DNA of 64,000 bases from Croceibacterium mercuriale (GTDB lineage: Bacteria; Pseudomonadota; Alphaproteobacteria; Sphingomonadales; Sphingomonadaceae), in contig NZ_JTDN01000001.1 in assembly GCF_000802385.1 (NCBI RefSeq), positions 999,501-1,063,500 on the forward strand, written 5' to 3'. Each line of letters begins with the position of its first letter. The first letter of the stretch is position 1. The notes below the pieces were generated by a model. It was given only the letters and a program-made list of their open reading frames with translations. It did not search any database and was not told the origin of the DNA. Positions 9,845-18,937 of this stretch are shown here, in pieces. A program made the position numbers and the translations under genes.

Positions 9845-11245
9845 GTGAGTCGCAAGGCCTTGCTGGTGGAGGATGATGCCGCCATCGCCACCGTGATCAC
9901 CGCCGCGTTGGAGGAAGAAGCCTTCACCGTGGCCCGGTGCGACAGCGTCGCCCAGCGGGACTGGCTGCTGGCGGAACAGCAGTTCGACGTGATGCTGACC
10001 GATGTCGTCCTGACGGATGGTGACGGCATCGCCACCCTGCCGGCGGCAATGGCGGTGTGCCCGGATATGCCGGTCATCATCCTGTCGGCCCAGAACACGC
10101 TGGATACCGCCGTGCGGGCGACCGACACTGGCGCCTTCGAGTATTTTCCCAAGCCGTTCGACCTGGACGAGCTGGTGCGCGCCGCGTGTCAGGCAGCTGA
10201 CGGGCGTGGCGCAGTCGACCTGGCGGACAGCGCCGCCACCAGCGCGCTGCCATTGATTGGGCGCAGCCAGCCGATGCAGGACGTCTATCGCATGATCACG
10301 CGGGTCCTGCGCAACGACCTGACCGTGCTGGTGCTGGGCGAGTCCGGCACCGGCAAGGAACTGGTGGCGGAGGCGATCCATCAGCTGGGTGCCCGCAAGG
10401 ACGGGCCCTTCGTGGCGGTGAACACCGCCGCCATCCCGCGCGACCTGATCGAATCGGAGCTGTTCGGGCACGAGAAGGGTGCCTTCACCGGGGCAACCGC
10501 GCGGCAGCTCGGCAAGTTCGAGCAGGCGAATAATGGCACCCTGTTCCTGGACGAGATCGGCGACATGCCGCCGGAGGCGCAGACGCGGCTGCTCCGCGCG
10601 CTGCAATCCGGCCGTATCCGGCGGGTGGGCGGCAACGAGGAGGTGCCGATCAACGTGCGTATCGTCGCCGCCACCAATCGCGACCTGCAACCGCTGATCG
10701 CAGATGGTTCGTTCCGGGAAGACCTGTATTACCGGCTGGCTGTCGTGCCGATCCAGCTGCCGCCCTTGCGCGACCGGACCGGCGACGTGGAGCCGCTCGC
10801 GCGCCACTTCCTGCGCTGTGCGGCGCAGGACGGCCTGCCCGCCCGCAGCCTGGCGGCAGCGGGCGCGGCGCTGCTGGACGCGCAGCCCTGGCGCGGCAAT
10901 GTGCGCGAACTGCGCAACTTCATCTACCGCGCGGCCCTGCTGGCGCGGGAGGAGGAGATCGATGTCGGCCTGATCGGGCAACTGCTGGCCGACCGGCCAC
11001 TGGCGAGTGTGGCGGGCGGTCCGGTCGACATGGCCCAGGCGCTCGATCATTGGCTGGGGCAGGAGAACCCCGCACCGGGCACGCTGTATCACACCGCCCT
11101 GGCGGCTTTCGAGCGGCCCCTGTTCGAACATGCCTTGCGCCAGACCGGCGGCAACCAGCTGCGCGCGGCCCGCCTCCTCGGCATCAACCGCAACACGCTG
11201 CGCAAGCGGCTGACCGACCTGCAGATCGGATCGGACGGACACTGA
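9845..11245 (+). CDS. ntrC: Nitrogen-regulation response regulator NtrC (sigma-54 activator)
   Basis: A 466-aa enhancer-binding activator. The receiver domain has phospho-acceptor D53 (MLTDVVLTD). The AAA+ domain has Walker A GESGTGKE at about 165, an intact sigma-54 contact loop GAFTGA at 212-217 and Walker B GTLFLDEIGD. The C-terminal Fis-type helix-turn-helix (GGNQLRAARLLGINRNTLRKRL region) binds DNA. The start is GTG 9845 (SRKALLVEDD), 18 bp after ntrB and preceded by a purine-rich GAGAGGA. Unlike the neighbouring NtrX it retains everything needed to activate sigma-54 promoters. Confidence 0.96.
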   Translation: MSRKALLVEDDAAIATVITAALEEEAFTVARCDSVAQRDWLLAEQQFDVMLTDVVLTDGDGIATLPAAMAVCPDMPVIILSAQNTLDTAVRATDTGAFEYFPKPFDLDELVRAACQAADGRGAVDLADSAATSALPLIGRSQPMQDVYRMITRVLRNDLTVLVLGESGTGKELVAEAIHQLGARKDGPFVAVNTAAIPRDLIESELFGHEKGAFTGATARQLGKFEQANNGTLFLDEIGDMPPEAQTRLLRALQSGRIRRVGGNEEVPINVRIVAATNRDLQPLIADGSFREDLYYRLAVVPIQLPPLRDRTGDVEPLARHFLRCAAQDGLPARSLAAAGAALLDAQPWRGNVRELRNFIYRAALLAREEEIDVGLIGQLLADRPLASVAGGPVDMAQALDHWLGQENPAPGTLYHTALAAFERPLFEHALRQTGGNQLRAARLLGINRNTLRKRLTDLQIGSDGH

Positions 11246-11308
11246 CGCCGCGTGCTGGTGTAAAAAGGGCTTGCCTTGTGGCAACAGGGCTGTTGTAAAC
11301 TTGCAACT

Positions 11309-13570
11309 GTGAGTGTCAGCGCCTCCTCTGCAACACGCCCGCCAGGTTCGCCCAGCGCGATCCGTCGTTCGCCGCGCTGGTGGCGCCGGATGCAGGTGGT
11401 CGGACGGCAGGTGAACCTGTATTTCTGGCTGGCGATCCTGTGCGCCGCGGTGCTGGCCGGGATGCTGGTCAGCTCCTACCTGACGCTCGCCGATCTGGCG
11501 GACGAACGGACGCTGGTGCCTTCGGGCCAGTCTTCGGCCATGCTGATCGGCACGCTGATCCCGGCGCTGGGACTGATCGTGCTGTTCGGTCGCCGGCTGG
11601 CGATCCGGCGGGCCGGCGGCACTACAGCGCGGCTGCATGTCAACCTGGTGTTCTTCTTCTCCCTGGTGGCGGCCGTGCCCACGCTGCTGGTGGCAGTATT
11701 CGCCAGCTTCATGTTCCAGTCGGGCGTGGAGTTCTGGTTCTCCAGCCAGTCCCGCGGCATCCTGGAAAGCGCCAACGAACTCGCGCGCGGCTATTACGAC
11801 GAGAGCCAGCGCGATGTGGAGCAGGAGACAGTCGCCATGGCCGGCGACCTCCGCTTCGAGCTTGAGCGCAACGGGATGACCAGCCAGGCCTTCCAGAGCG
11901 CCTATTCCCTGCAGGTGCTGTTCCGCAAGCTGAACGAGAGCGCCATCCTGCAACAGCAGCCCGACGGAACGTTGCGGGTCGATGCGATCGTCGATCCGGA
12001 GGAGGAGAATGTCGATCGCCAGCGCATCTCCGCCGTCGCGCTGGCGCGGTTGCGGCAGGGCGATGCCGTGGTCGTGACCGCCAGCCCCGAACGAATCGAG
12101 GCGGTCACCGCCATCGATCGCGCGACCGGTCTGTACCTCTACAATGCGCGCAATTCCGATGCGCTGGCGCTCAGCCAGTGGAAGCGCGCGCAAAGCGTGG
12201 TGCAGGCCTACGACGTGCTGACGGAGCGGGCCCGCCGGTTGCAGCTGACCTTCAACCTGGCGCTGCTGGGCGTGTCGCTGGCGCTGGTCGGGCTGGCGGT
12301 GTGGTTCGCCCTGCGCTTCGCGGACCGGCAGGTGCAGCCGCTGGCCGATCTGGTCGGCGCCGCGCGTGCGATCGGCGCGGGCAACTACGCCATGCGGGTG
12401 ACCGGGCGGACCGGACCGGACGAGATCGGCCTGCTGAACCGGGCCTTCAACCGCATGACCCAGCAGATCGAGCGGCAGACCGATGCGCTGATCGGCGCCA
12501 ACCGCCAGCTTGCCGAACGGCGCGCCTTTATCGAGACGGTGCTGCAGTCGATCACCGCCGGCATCGTCTCCGTTGATGCGGCCGGTACGATCATCCTGAT
12601 GAACAATTCGGCCCGCGACCTGCTGGCCGAGGGCGACGGCAGCCCCGTCGGGCGCCCCCTGGCAGAACTGTCGCCACGGCTGGCGGAGCTGCTGCGCGGC
12701 GGTGCGACCGGCAGCACCGTGCAGTTCAACCGACATGGCGAGATGCTGACCCTCGCCGTCAGGCTGGCCCCGTCGGGCAACGGTCATGTGATCACCTTCG
12801 AGGACATCACCCGCCAGCTGCTGGACCAGCGCCAGGCCGCCTGGTCGGACGTCGCTCGGCGTATCGCGCACGAGATCAAGAACCCGCTGACGCCCATCCA
12901 GCTGGCGACGGAGCGGCTGAAGCGCCGGTATCGCAAGCAGATCCTGGCCGATGGCGAGCTGTTTGACGACCTGACCGGCACGATCATCCGCCAGGTCGGC
13001 GACCTGCGGAAGATGGTGGACGAGTTTTCCTCCTTCGCCCGCCTGCCTAAGCCGGTGTTCCGGCGCGAGGATGCGGTGGATCTGGTGCGCCAGGCCGTGT
13101 TCCTGCAGGAGGTCGGCAACCCCGACATCCGCTATCTGCTGGACGTGCATGGGGAAGGGACGGCGATCAGCTGCGATCGGCACCAGATCGGCCAGGCCCT
13201 GACCAACGTGCTGAAGAATGCGGCCGAGGCGATCGACAGCCGCCGTCGCGAAGGCAGCCTGCCGGGCGACGGGGGACGTATCGCCATCACCATGGTGCTG
13301 GAGGTGGCCGGGATCACGATCGAGGTGCACGACAACGGCATCGGCCTGCCGCAGGGCGGCGAACGCATCATGGAACCCTACGTCACCACGCGCGAGAAGG
13401 GGACCGGGCTGGGCCTCGCGATCGTGAAGAAGATCGTGGAAGAGCATGGTGGCGAGATCGCCTTCGCCGCCGAGACGGATGGCGGCACCTGCGCCACGCT
13501 GCGGCTGGCGCGCGATCCGCTGGCGGTTGCCGATGACGGACCGGTGGTGGGCAGCGAGGCGGCCGAATGA
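11309..13570 (+). CDS. ntrY: Membrane sensor histidine kinase NtrY
   Basis: A 753-aa transmembrane sensor, partner of NtrX, linked in alphaproteobacteria to nitrogen and redox/oxygen control. In order: several N-terminal membrane helices, a periplasmic sensing stretch, another helix (FNLALLGVSLALVGLAVWF), a HAMP domain, a PAS domain (ITAGIVSVDAAGTIILMN), HisKA with H521 in [19 protein letters not shown], and HATPase with NVLKNAAEAI and DNGIGLP. The GTG at 11309 was preferred over a TTG at 11276. The 63-bp gap after ntrC contains small hairpins and a weak promoter-like pair (TTGCCT at 11271, TGTAAA at 11294, 17 bp apart), so some ntrYX expression may be separate from ntrBC. Confidence 0.94.
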   Translation: MSVSASSATRPPGSPSAIRRSPRWWRRMQVVGRQVNLYFWLAILCAAVLAGMLVSSYLTLADLADERTLVPSGQSSAMLIGTLIPALGLIVLFGRRLAIRRAGGTTARLHVNLVFFFSLVAAVPTLLVAVFASFMFQSGVEFWFSSQSRGILESANELARGYYDESQRDVEQETVAMAGDLRFELERNGMTSQAFQSAYSLQVLFRKLNESAILQQQPDGTLRVDAIVDPEEENVDRQRISAVALARLRQGDAVVVTASPERIEAVTAIDRATGLYLYNARNSDALALSQWKRAQSVVQAYDVLTERARRLQLTFNLALLGVSLALVGLAVWFALRFADRQVQPLADLVGAARAIGAGNYAMRVTGRTGPDEIGLLNRAFNRMTQQIERQTDALIGANRQLAERRAFIETVLQSITAGIVSVDAAGTIILMNNSARDLLAEGDGSPVGRPLAELSPRLAELLRGGATGSTVQFNRHGEMLTLAVRLAPSGNGHVITFEDITRQLLDQRQAAWSDVARRIAHEIKNPLTPIQLATERLKRRYRKQILADGELFDDLTGTIIRQVGDLRKMVDEFSSFARLPKPVFRREDAVDLVRQAVFLQEVGNPDIRYLLDVHGEGTAISCDRHQIGQALTNVLKNAAEAIDSRRREGSLPGDGGRIAITMVLEVAGITIEVHDNGIGLPQGGERIMEPYVTTREKGTGLGLAIVKKIVEEHGGEIAFAAETDGGTCATLRLARDPLAVADDGPVVGSEAAE

Positions 13571-13604
13571 AAGTGTTTCGGGCAGACACGCAGATGGAGA
13601 ACAG

Positions 13605-14984
13605 ATGATGGCGCTCGATATCCTGGTCGTGGATGACGAGCTCGACATTCGCGAGCTGGTCGCGGGCGTGTTGAGCGACGAAGGTTATGCCTGCCGCACC
13701 GCCGGCGACAGCGTGAGCGCCTTGCGCGCCGTGGACGAGAAACGTCCCAGCGTGGTCCTGCTGGACGTGTGGCTGCACGGCAGCCCGATGGACGGGCTGG
13801 AGGTGCTGGACGCGATCAAGATACGCGAGCCGGATCTGCCGGTGATCATCTTCTCCGGCCATGGCGGGCTCGACACCGCGGTCTCCGCCGTCAGCCGTGG
13901 CGCGATGGACTTCATCGAGAAGCCGTTCGAGGCGGAGCGCCTGCTGCTGCTGGTCGCCCGCGCCACCGAGACGGAGCGGCTGCGGCGGGAGAACGCTCGC
14001 CTGCGCGAGGGGATCACGCAGGCGGAGGAGTTCACCGGCAGTTCCAGCGCGATCAATCAGGTGCGCGCGCTGCTGAAGCGGGTGGCCAATACCGGCAGCC
14101 GGGTGCTGATCACCGGGCCGGGCGGCTCCGGCAAGGAAGTCGCCGCGCGCCTGCTCCATTCGTGGAGCCCGCGCGCCGACAAGACCTTCGTCACCGTCAA
14201 CTCCGCGCGCATCACCCCCGAACGGTTCGAGCAGGAGCTGTTCGGGGAGGAGATCGACGGCCGGCTGGTCCGCCCGGGTCTGCTGGAGATGGCTGATGGT
14301 GGCACGCTGTTCTTCGACGAAGTGGCCGACATGCCGCTCAGCACCCAGGCGCGGATCCTGCGCGTGCTGACGGAGCAGAGCTTTGTGCGGGCGGGCGGCA
14401 GCCGGCAGATCGGCGTGGATGTGCGCGTGGTATCCTCCACCGCGCGCGACCTGGAGACGGAGATCGCCGAGAAGCGCTTTCGCGAGGATCTGTATTACCG
14501 CCTCAACGTGGTGCCGATCACCGTGCCGTCCCTGATCGAGCGGCGGGACGACATTCCCGCGCTGGCCGAGCATTTTTTCACCCGCTACGCCCGCGAGCAA
14601 GGACTGGTCGCCCCTGACCTGTCGTCCGAAGCGCTGGCAGCGATGCAGGCGTACGACTGGCCTGGCAACGTGCGCCAGCTGCGCAATGTGGTGGAACGGA
14701 CCGTCATCCTGGCACCGCGTGAGCGGGTCGGGCTGATCGAGGCGGACATGCTGCCGGCGGAGATCATCGGTGGCGGCGGGGAAAGCGGCGCCGGCATGCC
14801 CGCCTTGATGGGCGTACCGTTGCGGGAGGCGCGCGAGAACTTCGAGCGCGAATATCTGCGGGTGCAGATCCGGCGCTTTTCCGGCAATATTTCCAAGACG
14901 GCGAGCTTCATCGGCATGGAACGGTCGGCGCTGCATCGCAAGTTGAAGCTGTTGGGCATGAGCGACCGCGCGGGCGAGGAATGA
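13605..14984 (+). CDS. ntrX: Response regulator NtrX
   Basis: A 459-aa NtrC-family regulator paired with NtrY. The receiver has D54 (VVLLDVWLHG). The AAA+ domain has a Walker A GPGGSGKE and a Walker B GTLFFDEVAD. The C-terminal Fis-type HTH is in ISKTASFIGMERSALHRKLK. The loop after ELFGEE reads IDGRLVRPG where sigma-54 activators have GAFTGA, so it probably cannot engage sigma-54 and may work with sigma-70 or as a repressor. ATG 13605 is followed directly by ATG 13608; a GGAG (13597) precedes them. The 34-bp gap to ntrY supports one transcript. Confidence 0.94.
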   Translation: MMALDILVVDDELDIRELVAGVLSDEGYACRTAGDSVSALRAVDEKRPSVVLLDVWLHGSPMDGLEVLDAIKIREPDLPVIIFSGHGGLDTAVSAVSRGAMDFIEKPFEAERLLLLVARATETERLRRENARLREGITQAEEFTGSSSAINQVRALLKRVANTGSRVLITGPGGSGKEVAARLLHSWSPRADKTFVTVNSARITPERFEQELFGEEIDGRLVRPGLLEMADGGTLFFDEVADMPLSTQARILRVLTEQSFVRAGGSRQIGVDVRVVSSTARDLETEIAEKRFREDLYYRLNVVPITVPSLIERRDDIPALAEHFFTRYAREQGLVAPDLSSEALAAMQAYDWPGNVRQLRNVVERTVILAPRERVGLIEADMLPAEIIGGGGESGAGMPALMGVPLREARENFEREYLRVQIRRFSGNISKTASFIGMERSALHRKLKLLGMSDRAGEE

Positions 14985-15136
14985 TGGATCGTCATGCAGC
15001 TGACGTGAAAAGGAACTTCGCAGCCGCACAATAATTTGGCATGATGAGCCGGATCGATCGGCCATAGGAGACCTGTCGCCACAGCAAGGTGGCCAGGTAT
15101 GCGCAGCACAGCGCCAATAAGAAGGAGTCACGTGAA

Positions 15137-15709
15137 ATGACCAAGGGAACGCTCACCGCCCGCCCCAAGCCCGCGTCCGAAGCCAAGCCGGCGCCCGCCA
15201 CCCCCGCACCATCCGGCGGCGCAAAGGGTGGCGGCAATCTGCAGGATCTGTTCCTGAATCATCTGCGGCGGGAGAAGACCCCGGTTACCATGTTCCTGGT
15301 GAAAGGCGTGAAGCTGCAGGGCATCGTCACGTGGTTCGACAATTTTTCCATCCTGCTGCGGCGTGATGGCCAGTCGCAGCTGGTGTACAAGCATGCGATC
15401 TCCACCATCATGCCGGCCCAGCCGGTGGATGCCGAACAGTTCGGCACCGGTGGTGACGGTGGTCGCAAGCAGAAGCTGCTGCAGGACATTTTCCTGTCCC
15501 GCGTACGCGATGCCGGGGTCGCGGTGACGATGTTCCTGGTCAATGGCGTCATGCTGCAGGGCCGGATCGCGGCCTATGACCTTTTTTGCATGTTGCTGGA
15601 ACGCGAAGGCTATGTGCAGCTTGCTTACAAGCATGCGGTATCCACCATCCAGCCCGCCGTGCCGGTCGACCTGACCGCCGATCTGGACGAGGAAGGCGAA
15701 GACAACTGA
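15137..15709 (+). CDS. hfq: Tandem (two-domain) RNA chaperone Hfq
   Basis: Sm-like RNA chaperone, but 190 aa long with two complete Hfq domains joined head to tail. Domain 1 spans about 34-97 ([37 protein letters not shown] at 84-90). Domain 2 spans about 114-177 ([37 protein letters not shown] at 164-170). The motifs repeat at exactly 80 residues. Before domain 1 lies a P/A/K-rich tail, and a Gly-rich linker joins the domains. Both keep the YKH Sm2 motif; the rim arginines are RREK in domain 1 and RVRD in domain 2, and domain 2 has M for the K of KLQG. AAGGAG at 15122 precedes ATG 15137. hflX follows, as in many proteobacteria. Confidence 0.95.
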   Translation: MTKGTLTARPKPASEAKPAPATPAPSGGAKGGGNLQDLFLNHLRREKTPVTMFLVKGVKLQGIVTWFDNFSILLRRDGQSQLVYKHAISTIMPAQPVDAEQFGTGGDGGRKQKLLQDIFLSRVRDAGVAVTMFLVNGVMLQGRIAAYDLFCMLLEREGYVQLAYKHAVSTIQPAVPVDLTADLDEEGEDN

Positions 15710-17028
15710 ACTTCGGTGACGAAATAGAGGGTGAGGTCAGCCGCGGAGCGCGTGCGCTGGTCATCTGCCCCGAGATCCGTTCTCAGCGACAGACACGGGA
15801 CGCCGATGCCCGGCTGGAAGAGGCGCGTGGCCTTGCCCTGGCCATCGGCCTCGACGTGCGCGAGGCGACCATTGTGCCGGTACGCGACGTTCGGCCCGGC
15901 ACGCTGTTCGGTGAAGGTCAGATCGAGCGGATCGCGACCGACGCGACCATGGCGGAAGCCGAGCTGATCATAGTCGACGGCTCGCTTTCGGCCATCCAGC
16001 AGCGCAATCTGGAAGACAAGCTGAAGCGCAAGGTGATCGACCGCACCGGTCTGATCCTGGAGATCTTCGGCGAACGCGCCGCCACGGCGGAAGGCCGCCT
16101 GCAGGTGGAACTGGCGCACCTCGATTACCAGCAGAGCCGACTTGTGCGCAGCTGGACCCACCTCGAACGGCAGCGCGGCGGCTTCGGCTTCCTGGGCGGT
16201 CCGGGCGAAACGCAGATCGAGGCGGATCGCCGCATGATCCGTGCTCGCATGGGGCGCCTGCGGCGGGAACTGGAACAGGTGCGGCGCACCCGGGCGCTGC
16301 ATCGCAGCCGGCGCGAACGGGCGCCCTGGCCGGTGATCGCGCTGGTCGGCTATACCAATGCGGGCAAGTCGACGATCTTCAACCGGCTGACCGGCGCCGG
16401 CGTGCTGGCGCAGGACCTGCTGTTCGCCACGCTGGACCCGACCATGCGCGCGATCAGCCTGCCCGGGCTGGACAAGGCCATCCTGTCGGACACGGTGGGC
16501 TTCATCTCCGACCTGCCGACGCAACTGGTCGCCGCCTTCCGCGCCACATTGGAGGAGGTGACCGCCGCCAGCGTGATCCTGCATGTACGCGATATCGCCA
16601 ATCCCGACAGCGCGGACCAGAAGCGAGAAGTGCTGAACATCCTGGCGGAGCTGGGTGTCGGCACCGGGGAGGGCGAGTTCGCCGACATTCCGATTATCGA
16701 GATCTGGAACAAGTGGGACCTGCTGCCACCGGAGCAGCAAGATGAACTGGCGCATGTGTCGGAAGGCGAGCCCGACATCCTGCGCCTGTCGGCAATTACG
16801 GGCGAGGGCATGGACGAGATGCTGGCCCGGCTCGGTGCCGTGCTGACCGGCGGTGCCCGGGTGCATGCGATAACCGTGGATGCGGCCGACGGGCAGCGCC
16901 TTGCGTGGCTGCATGCGCATGGCGAGGTGCTGGGCGAGCATGATGCGGGCGATGGTTCCGCAGGGCCACGTCGGCGCCTGGATGTGCGCCTGACCGAACG
17001 CGAGCTGGGGCGTTTCAACACGCTCTAG
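15706..17028 (+). CDS. hflX: Ribosome-associated GTPase HflX
   Basis: GTPase that splits stalled or hibernating ribosomes. The 440-aa product has the N-terminal HflX domain ([13 protein letters not shown], then [10 protein letters not shown]), the [18 protein letters not shown] signature, a G1 loop GYTNAGKS at about 215-222, G3 DTVGF and G4 NKWD. The only upstream ATG/GTG/TTG in frame is a TTG at 15586 deep inside hfq. The protein homology begins right at the hfq stop, where a CTG (15706) overlaps the stop as CTGA. I therefore place the start at this CTG, with moderate confidence; a TTG start inside hfq is the alternative. Its stop shares the palindrome CTAG with the convergent gene's stop. 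Confidence 0.88.
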   Translation: MNFGDEIEGEVSRGARALVICPEIRSQRQTRDADARLEEARGLALAIGLDVREATIVPVRDVRPGTLFGEGQIERIATDATMAEAELIIVDGSLSAIQQRNLEDKLKRKVIDRTGLILEIFGERAATAEGRLQVELAHLDYQQSRLVRSWTHLERQRGGFGFLGGPGETQIEADRRMIRARMGRLRRELEQVRRTRALHRSRRERAPWPVIALVGYTNAGKSTIFNRLTGAGVLAQDLLFATLDPTMRAISLPGLDKAILSDTVGFISDLPTQLVAAFRATLEEVTAASVILHVRDIANPDSADQKREVLNILAELGVGTGEGEFADIPIIEIWNKWDLLPPEQQDELAHVSEGEPDILRLSAITGEGMDEMLARLGAVLTGGARVHAITVDAADGQRLAWLHAHGEVLGEHDAGDGSAGPRRRLDVRLTERELGRFNTL

Positions 17029-18545
17029 GTGGCGCGCTCACCTGCCTTGACCGCCTGCCACAACGCCTCTTGCCCTTCCAGGTCGAGGTCCGCGAAGCCG
17101 CCCGCCGCCATGGTCTCCATGGCGCGATAACGGCGTTCGAACTTGTCGTTGGCCCGGCGCAGCGCCTGTTCGGCATCCACGCCATAGGCGCGCACCAGGT
17201 TCACGGCGGCAAATAGCAGGTCGCCTGCCTCCTCCTCCATGCTGGCGGGCCCCGCCTCGGCCAGCTCCTGCATCTCTTCCACGACTTTCGCACGTGGACC
17301 GGCTGTGTCCGGCCAGTCGAATCCGTCCCGTGCAGCCCGGCGCTGCAACTTGTCCGCCCGCAGCAGCGCGGGCAGGGCGCGGGCAACCCCGTCCATCGTG
17401 CTGGTCGCGCCCGCCTGCCTGCGCTCCGCTGCCTTCAGGACCTCCCATGCGGTATGATCGGTCGCGGCATCACCGAAGATGTGCGGGTGGCGCGCCTCCA
17501 TCTTGTCGGAAATGGCACGGGCGACGGCGGTGAAGTCGAACAGGCCGGCTTCTTCCGCGATCCGAGCATGGAACACCACCTGCAGCAGCAGGTCGCCCAG
17601 CTCCCCGCGCAGATCGTCATGATCGCCCCGCTCGATCGCGTCGGCAACTTCGTAGGCTTCCTCGATCGTATATGGCGCGATCGTCCCGAAGCTCTGCGCC
17701 CGGTCCCATTCGCAACCGGTCACGGGATCGCGCAACCGCGCCATGATGGCGAGCAGGCGTTGCAGCTGATCCGCCTGATCCAGCCCCGCCAGCGTTGCGG
17801 CCGCAGGCGGCGGTGCGGTGCGGAAACCTTCCACCTGATCTGGCGTGCCGAGCATGCCGACATCCTCCAGCGCCAGCTCGCTCATGGTGACCAGTGCACC
17901 CTCGGCAATGAGCTGGTTGTACATCGGCGCGATGTACCGCTCGCCCTTTTCCGCACCTTGCCCGTCGGAGAAGAAGCGGCCGTAGAGCGCGATATATTCG
18001 GCGGCCGAGGCGAACCAGTACAGTCCCACCGTGGCATGAGGAGAGATGCGGACCTTTTCGCGCAGTTCCACGACCCGGCCATCCGCGTCCGTACGGCAGA
18101 ACGACCACCCATCCCCGGGACCGGGGAAGCATGGCACCCACCCGGCCGATCCCCTGGCTATCTGCGCCGGGGTCATGGCGCCAGGGGCTACGAACGTGTC
18201 GATGTTGAACACGGCGAACGGCGCGTCGGCGGCGCTACGTTCGGCCAGCAGCCTGGCGGTGGTCGCCTGCCCATCGGTCATGCCGTCCAGTTCGATGATC
18301 TCGCCCATGGCGATGCCCAGCGCCTGGCACCGGGCGGTCAGGAAGGCGCGCGCATCCTCCGCCCGCCTGGTGGCGAAGGTGAAGCGCCAGCCGGCTGCGC
18401 GGAAAGCCTCCAGCGCCAGCATGGACCAGTCGAACAAGGGCCGGCCCAGCACCTCGATCTCGTATTTCGGGCTTGTGTAGCCGACCTTGGTAAAGCGGCT
18501 GCCCAGGCCGGCCATGGTGACCGCGATCGTCCCGGGCACGGTCAC
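17025..18545 (-). CDS. Fusion: sugar/small-molecule nucleotidyltransferase - MazG pyrophosphohydrolase
   Basis: One uninterrupted 506-codon frame. Residues 1-242 are a nucleotidyltransferase with MAGLGSRF at 11-18, then PKYE at 26-29 and GRPLFDW, plus NID at 114-116, of the LicC/glucose-1-phosphate transferase type. After a short Pro/Ala linker (about 243-258), residues 259-506 form a complete tandem MazG (NTP pyrophosphohydrolase): EEAYE 295-299 with ELGD 315-318, then EEMQE 423-427 with EEAGD 438-442. MazG is usually a separate gene beside hflX. Here it has become the tail of the last gene of the glycan operon. GTG 18545 overlaps the HAD stop (GTGA). An in-frame GTG at about residue 238 could allow a separate MazG product. 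Confidence 0.88.
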   Translation of the reverse strand: MTVPGTIAVTMAGLGSRFTKVGYTSPKYEIEVLGRPLFDWSMLALEAFRAAGWRFTFATRRAEDARAFLTARCQALGIAMGEIIELDGMTDGQATTARLLAERSAADAPFAVFNIDTFVAPGAMTPAQIARGSAGWVPCFPGPGDGWSFCRTDADGRVVELREKVRISPHATVGLYWFASAAEYIALYGRFFSDGQGAEKGERYIAPMYNQLIAEGALVTMSELALEDVGMLGTPDQVEGFRTAPPPAAATLAGLDQADQLQRLLAIMARLRDPVTGCEWDRAQSFGTIAPYTIEEAYEVADAIERGDHDDLRGELGDLLLQVVFHARIAEEAGLFDFTAVARAISDKMEARHPHIFGDAATDHTAWEVLKAAERRQAGATSTMDGVARALPALLRADKLQRRAARDGFDWPDTAGPRAKVVEEMQELAEAGPASMEEEAGDLLFAAVNLVRAYGVDAEQALRRANDKFERRYRAMETMAAGGFADLDLEGQEALWQAVKAGERAT

Positions 18546-18937
18546 AGCAGGCGGTCCCGGTCACAGATCGCGGCAAGCTCCTCCAGCGAGTTGTCGAGGA
18601 ATTCGCGCGGGCGAACCGTGCGGTCGTCGACATAGAACCCGTCCCGGCCCGGCCAGGGCTTGCCCATCCAGATCTCGTCATAAGGCACGCCATGCTCGTC
18701 CAGCCAGGCGCTCACGACCGGAAGCACATGGCGCAGGATCTCGCCCTGATTGCCGTCATAGGTGCGCATGCCGCGGGACGAGGACAGGATGATGCGCCAG
18801 CCCTGATCGTGCAGTTCCATCAGCCGCGCCTTCATATGCTGGTCGCAGGCGAGGCTGGCGTAATCCTCTTCCGGCCCTTTGATCTTGCACAAGGTGCCGT
18901 CGATATCGACCACGAGCACGCGTTCCTTGGCTATCAA
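18542..18937 (-). CDS. HAD-superfamily protein of the capsule-biosynthesis type
   Basis: A small HAD protein of 131 aa with motif I VVDIDGTLC (nucleophile D11, acid D13), a motif II-like SSSRG, and a C-terminal GKPW...FYVDDR acidic motif. It resembles short HAD proteins found in capsule and polysaccharide loci beside nucleotidyltransferases and kinases. It is likely a phosphatase acting on a phosphorylated intermediate, but the substrate is unknown. The TTG at 18937 overlaps the kinase stop (TTGA) and its own stop overlaps the next GTG (GTGA), so kinase, HAD and nucleotidyltransferase are translated as a chain. Confidence 0.85.
   Translation of the reverse strand: MIAKERVLVVDIDGTLCKIKGPEEDYASLACDQHMKARLMELHDQGWRIILSSSRGMRTYDGNQGEILRHVLPVVSAWLDEHGVPYDEIWMGKPWPGRDGFYVDDRTVRPREFLDNSLEELAAICDRDRLL

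Noticed and set aside
9011-13648. A 1,545-codon open frame on the minus strand opposite ntrBC-ntrY
   Set aside because: It mirrors real genes codon by codon in high-GC DNA, is Gln/His/Arg-rich with no domain, and the plus-strand genes have clear motifs.
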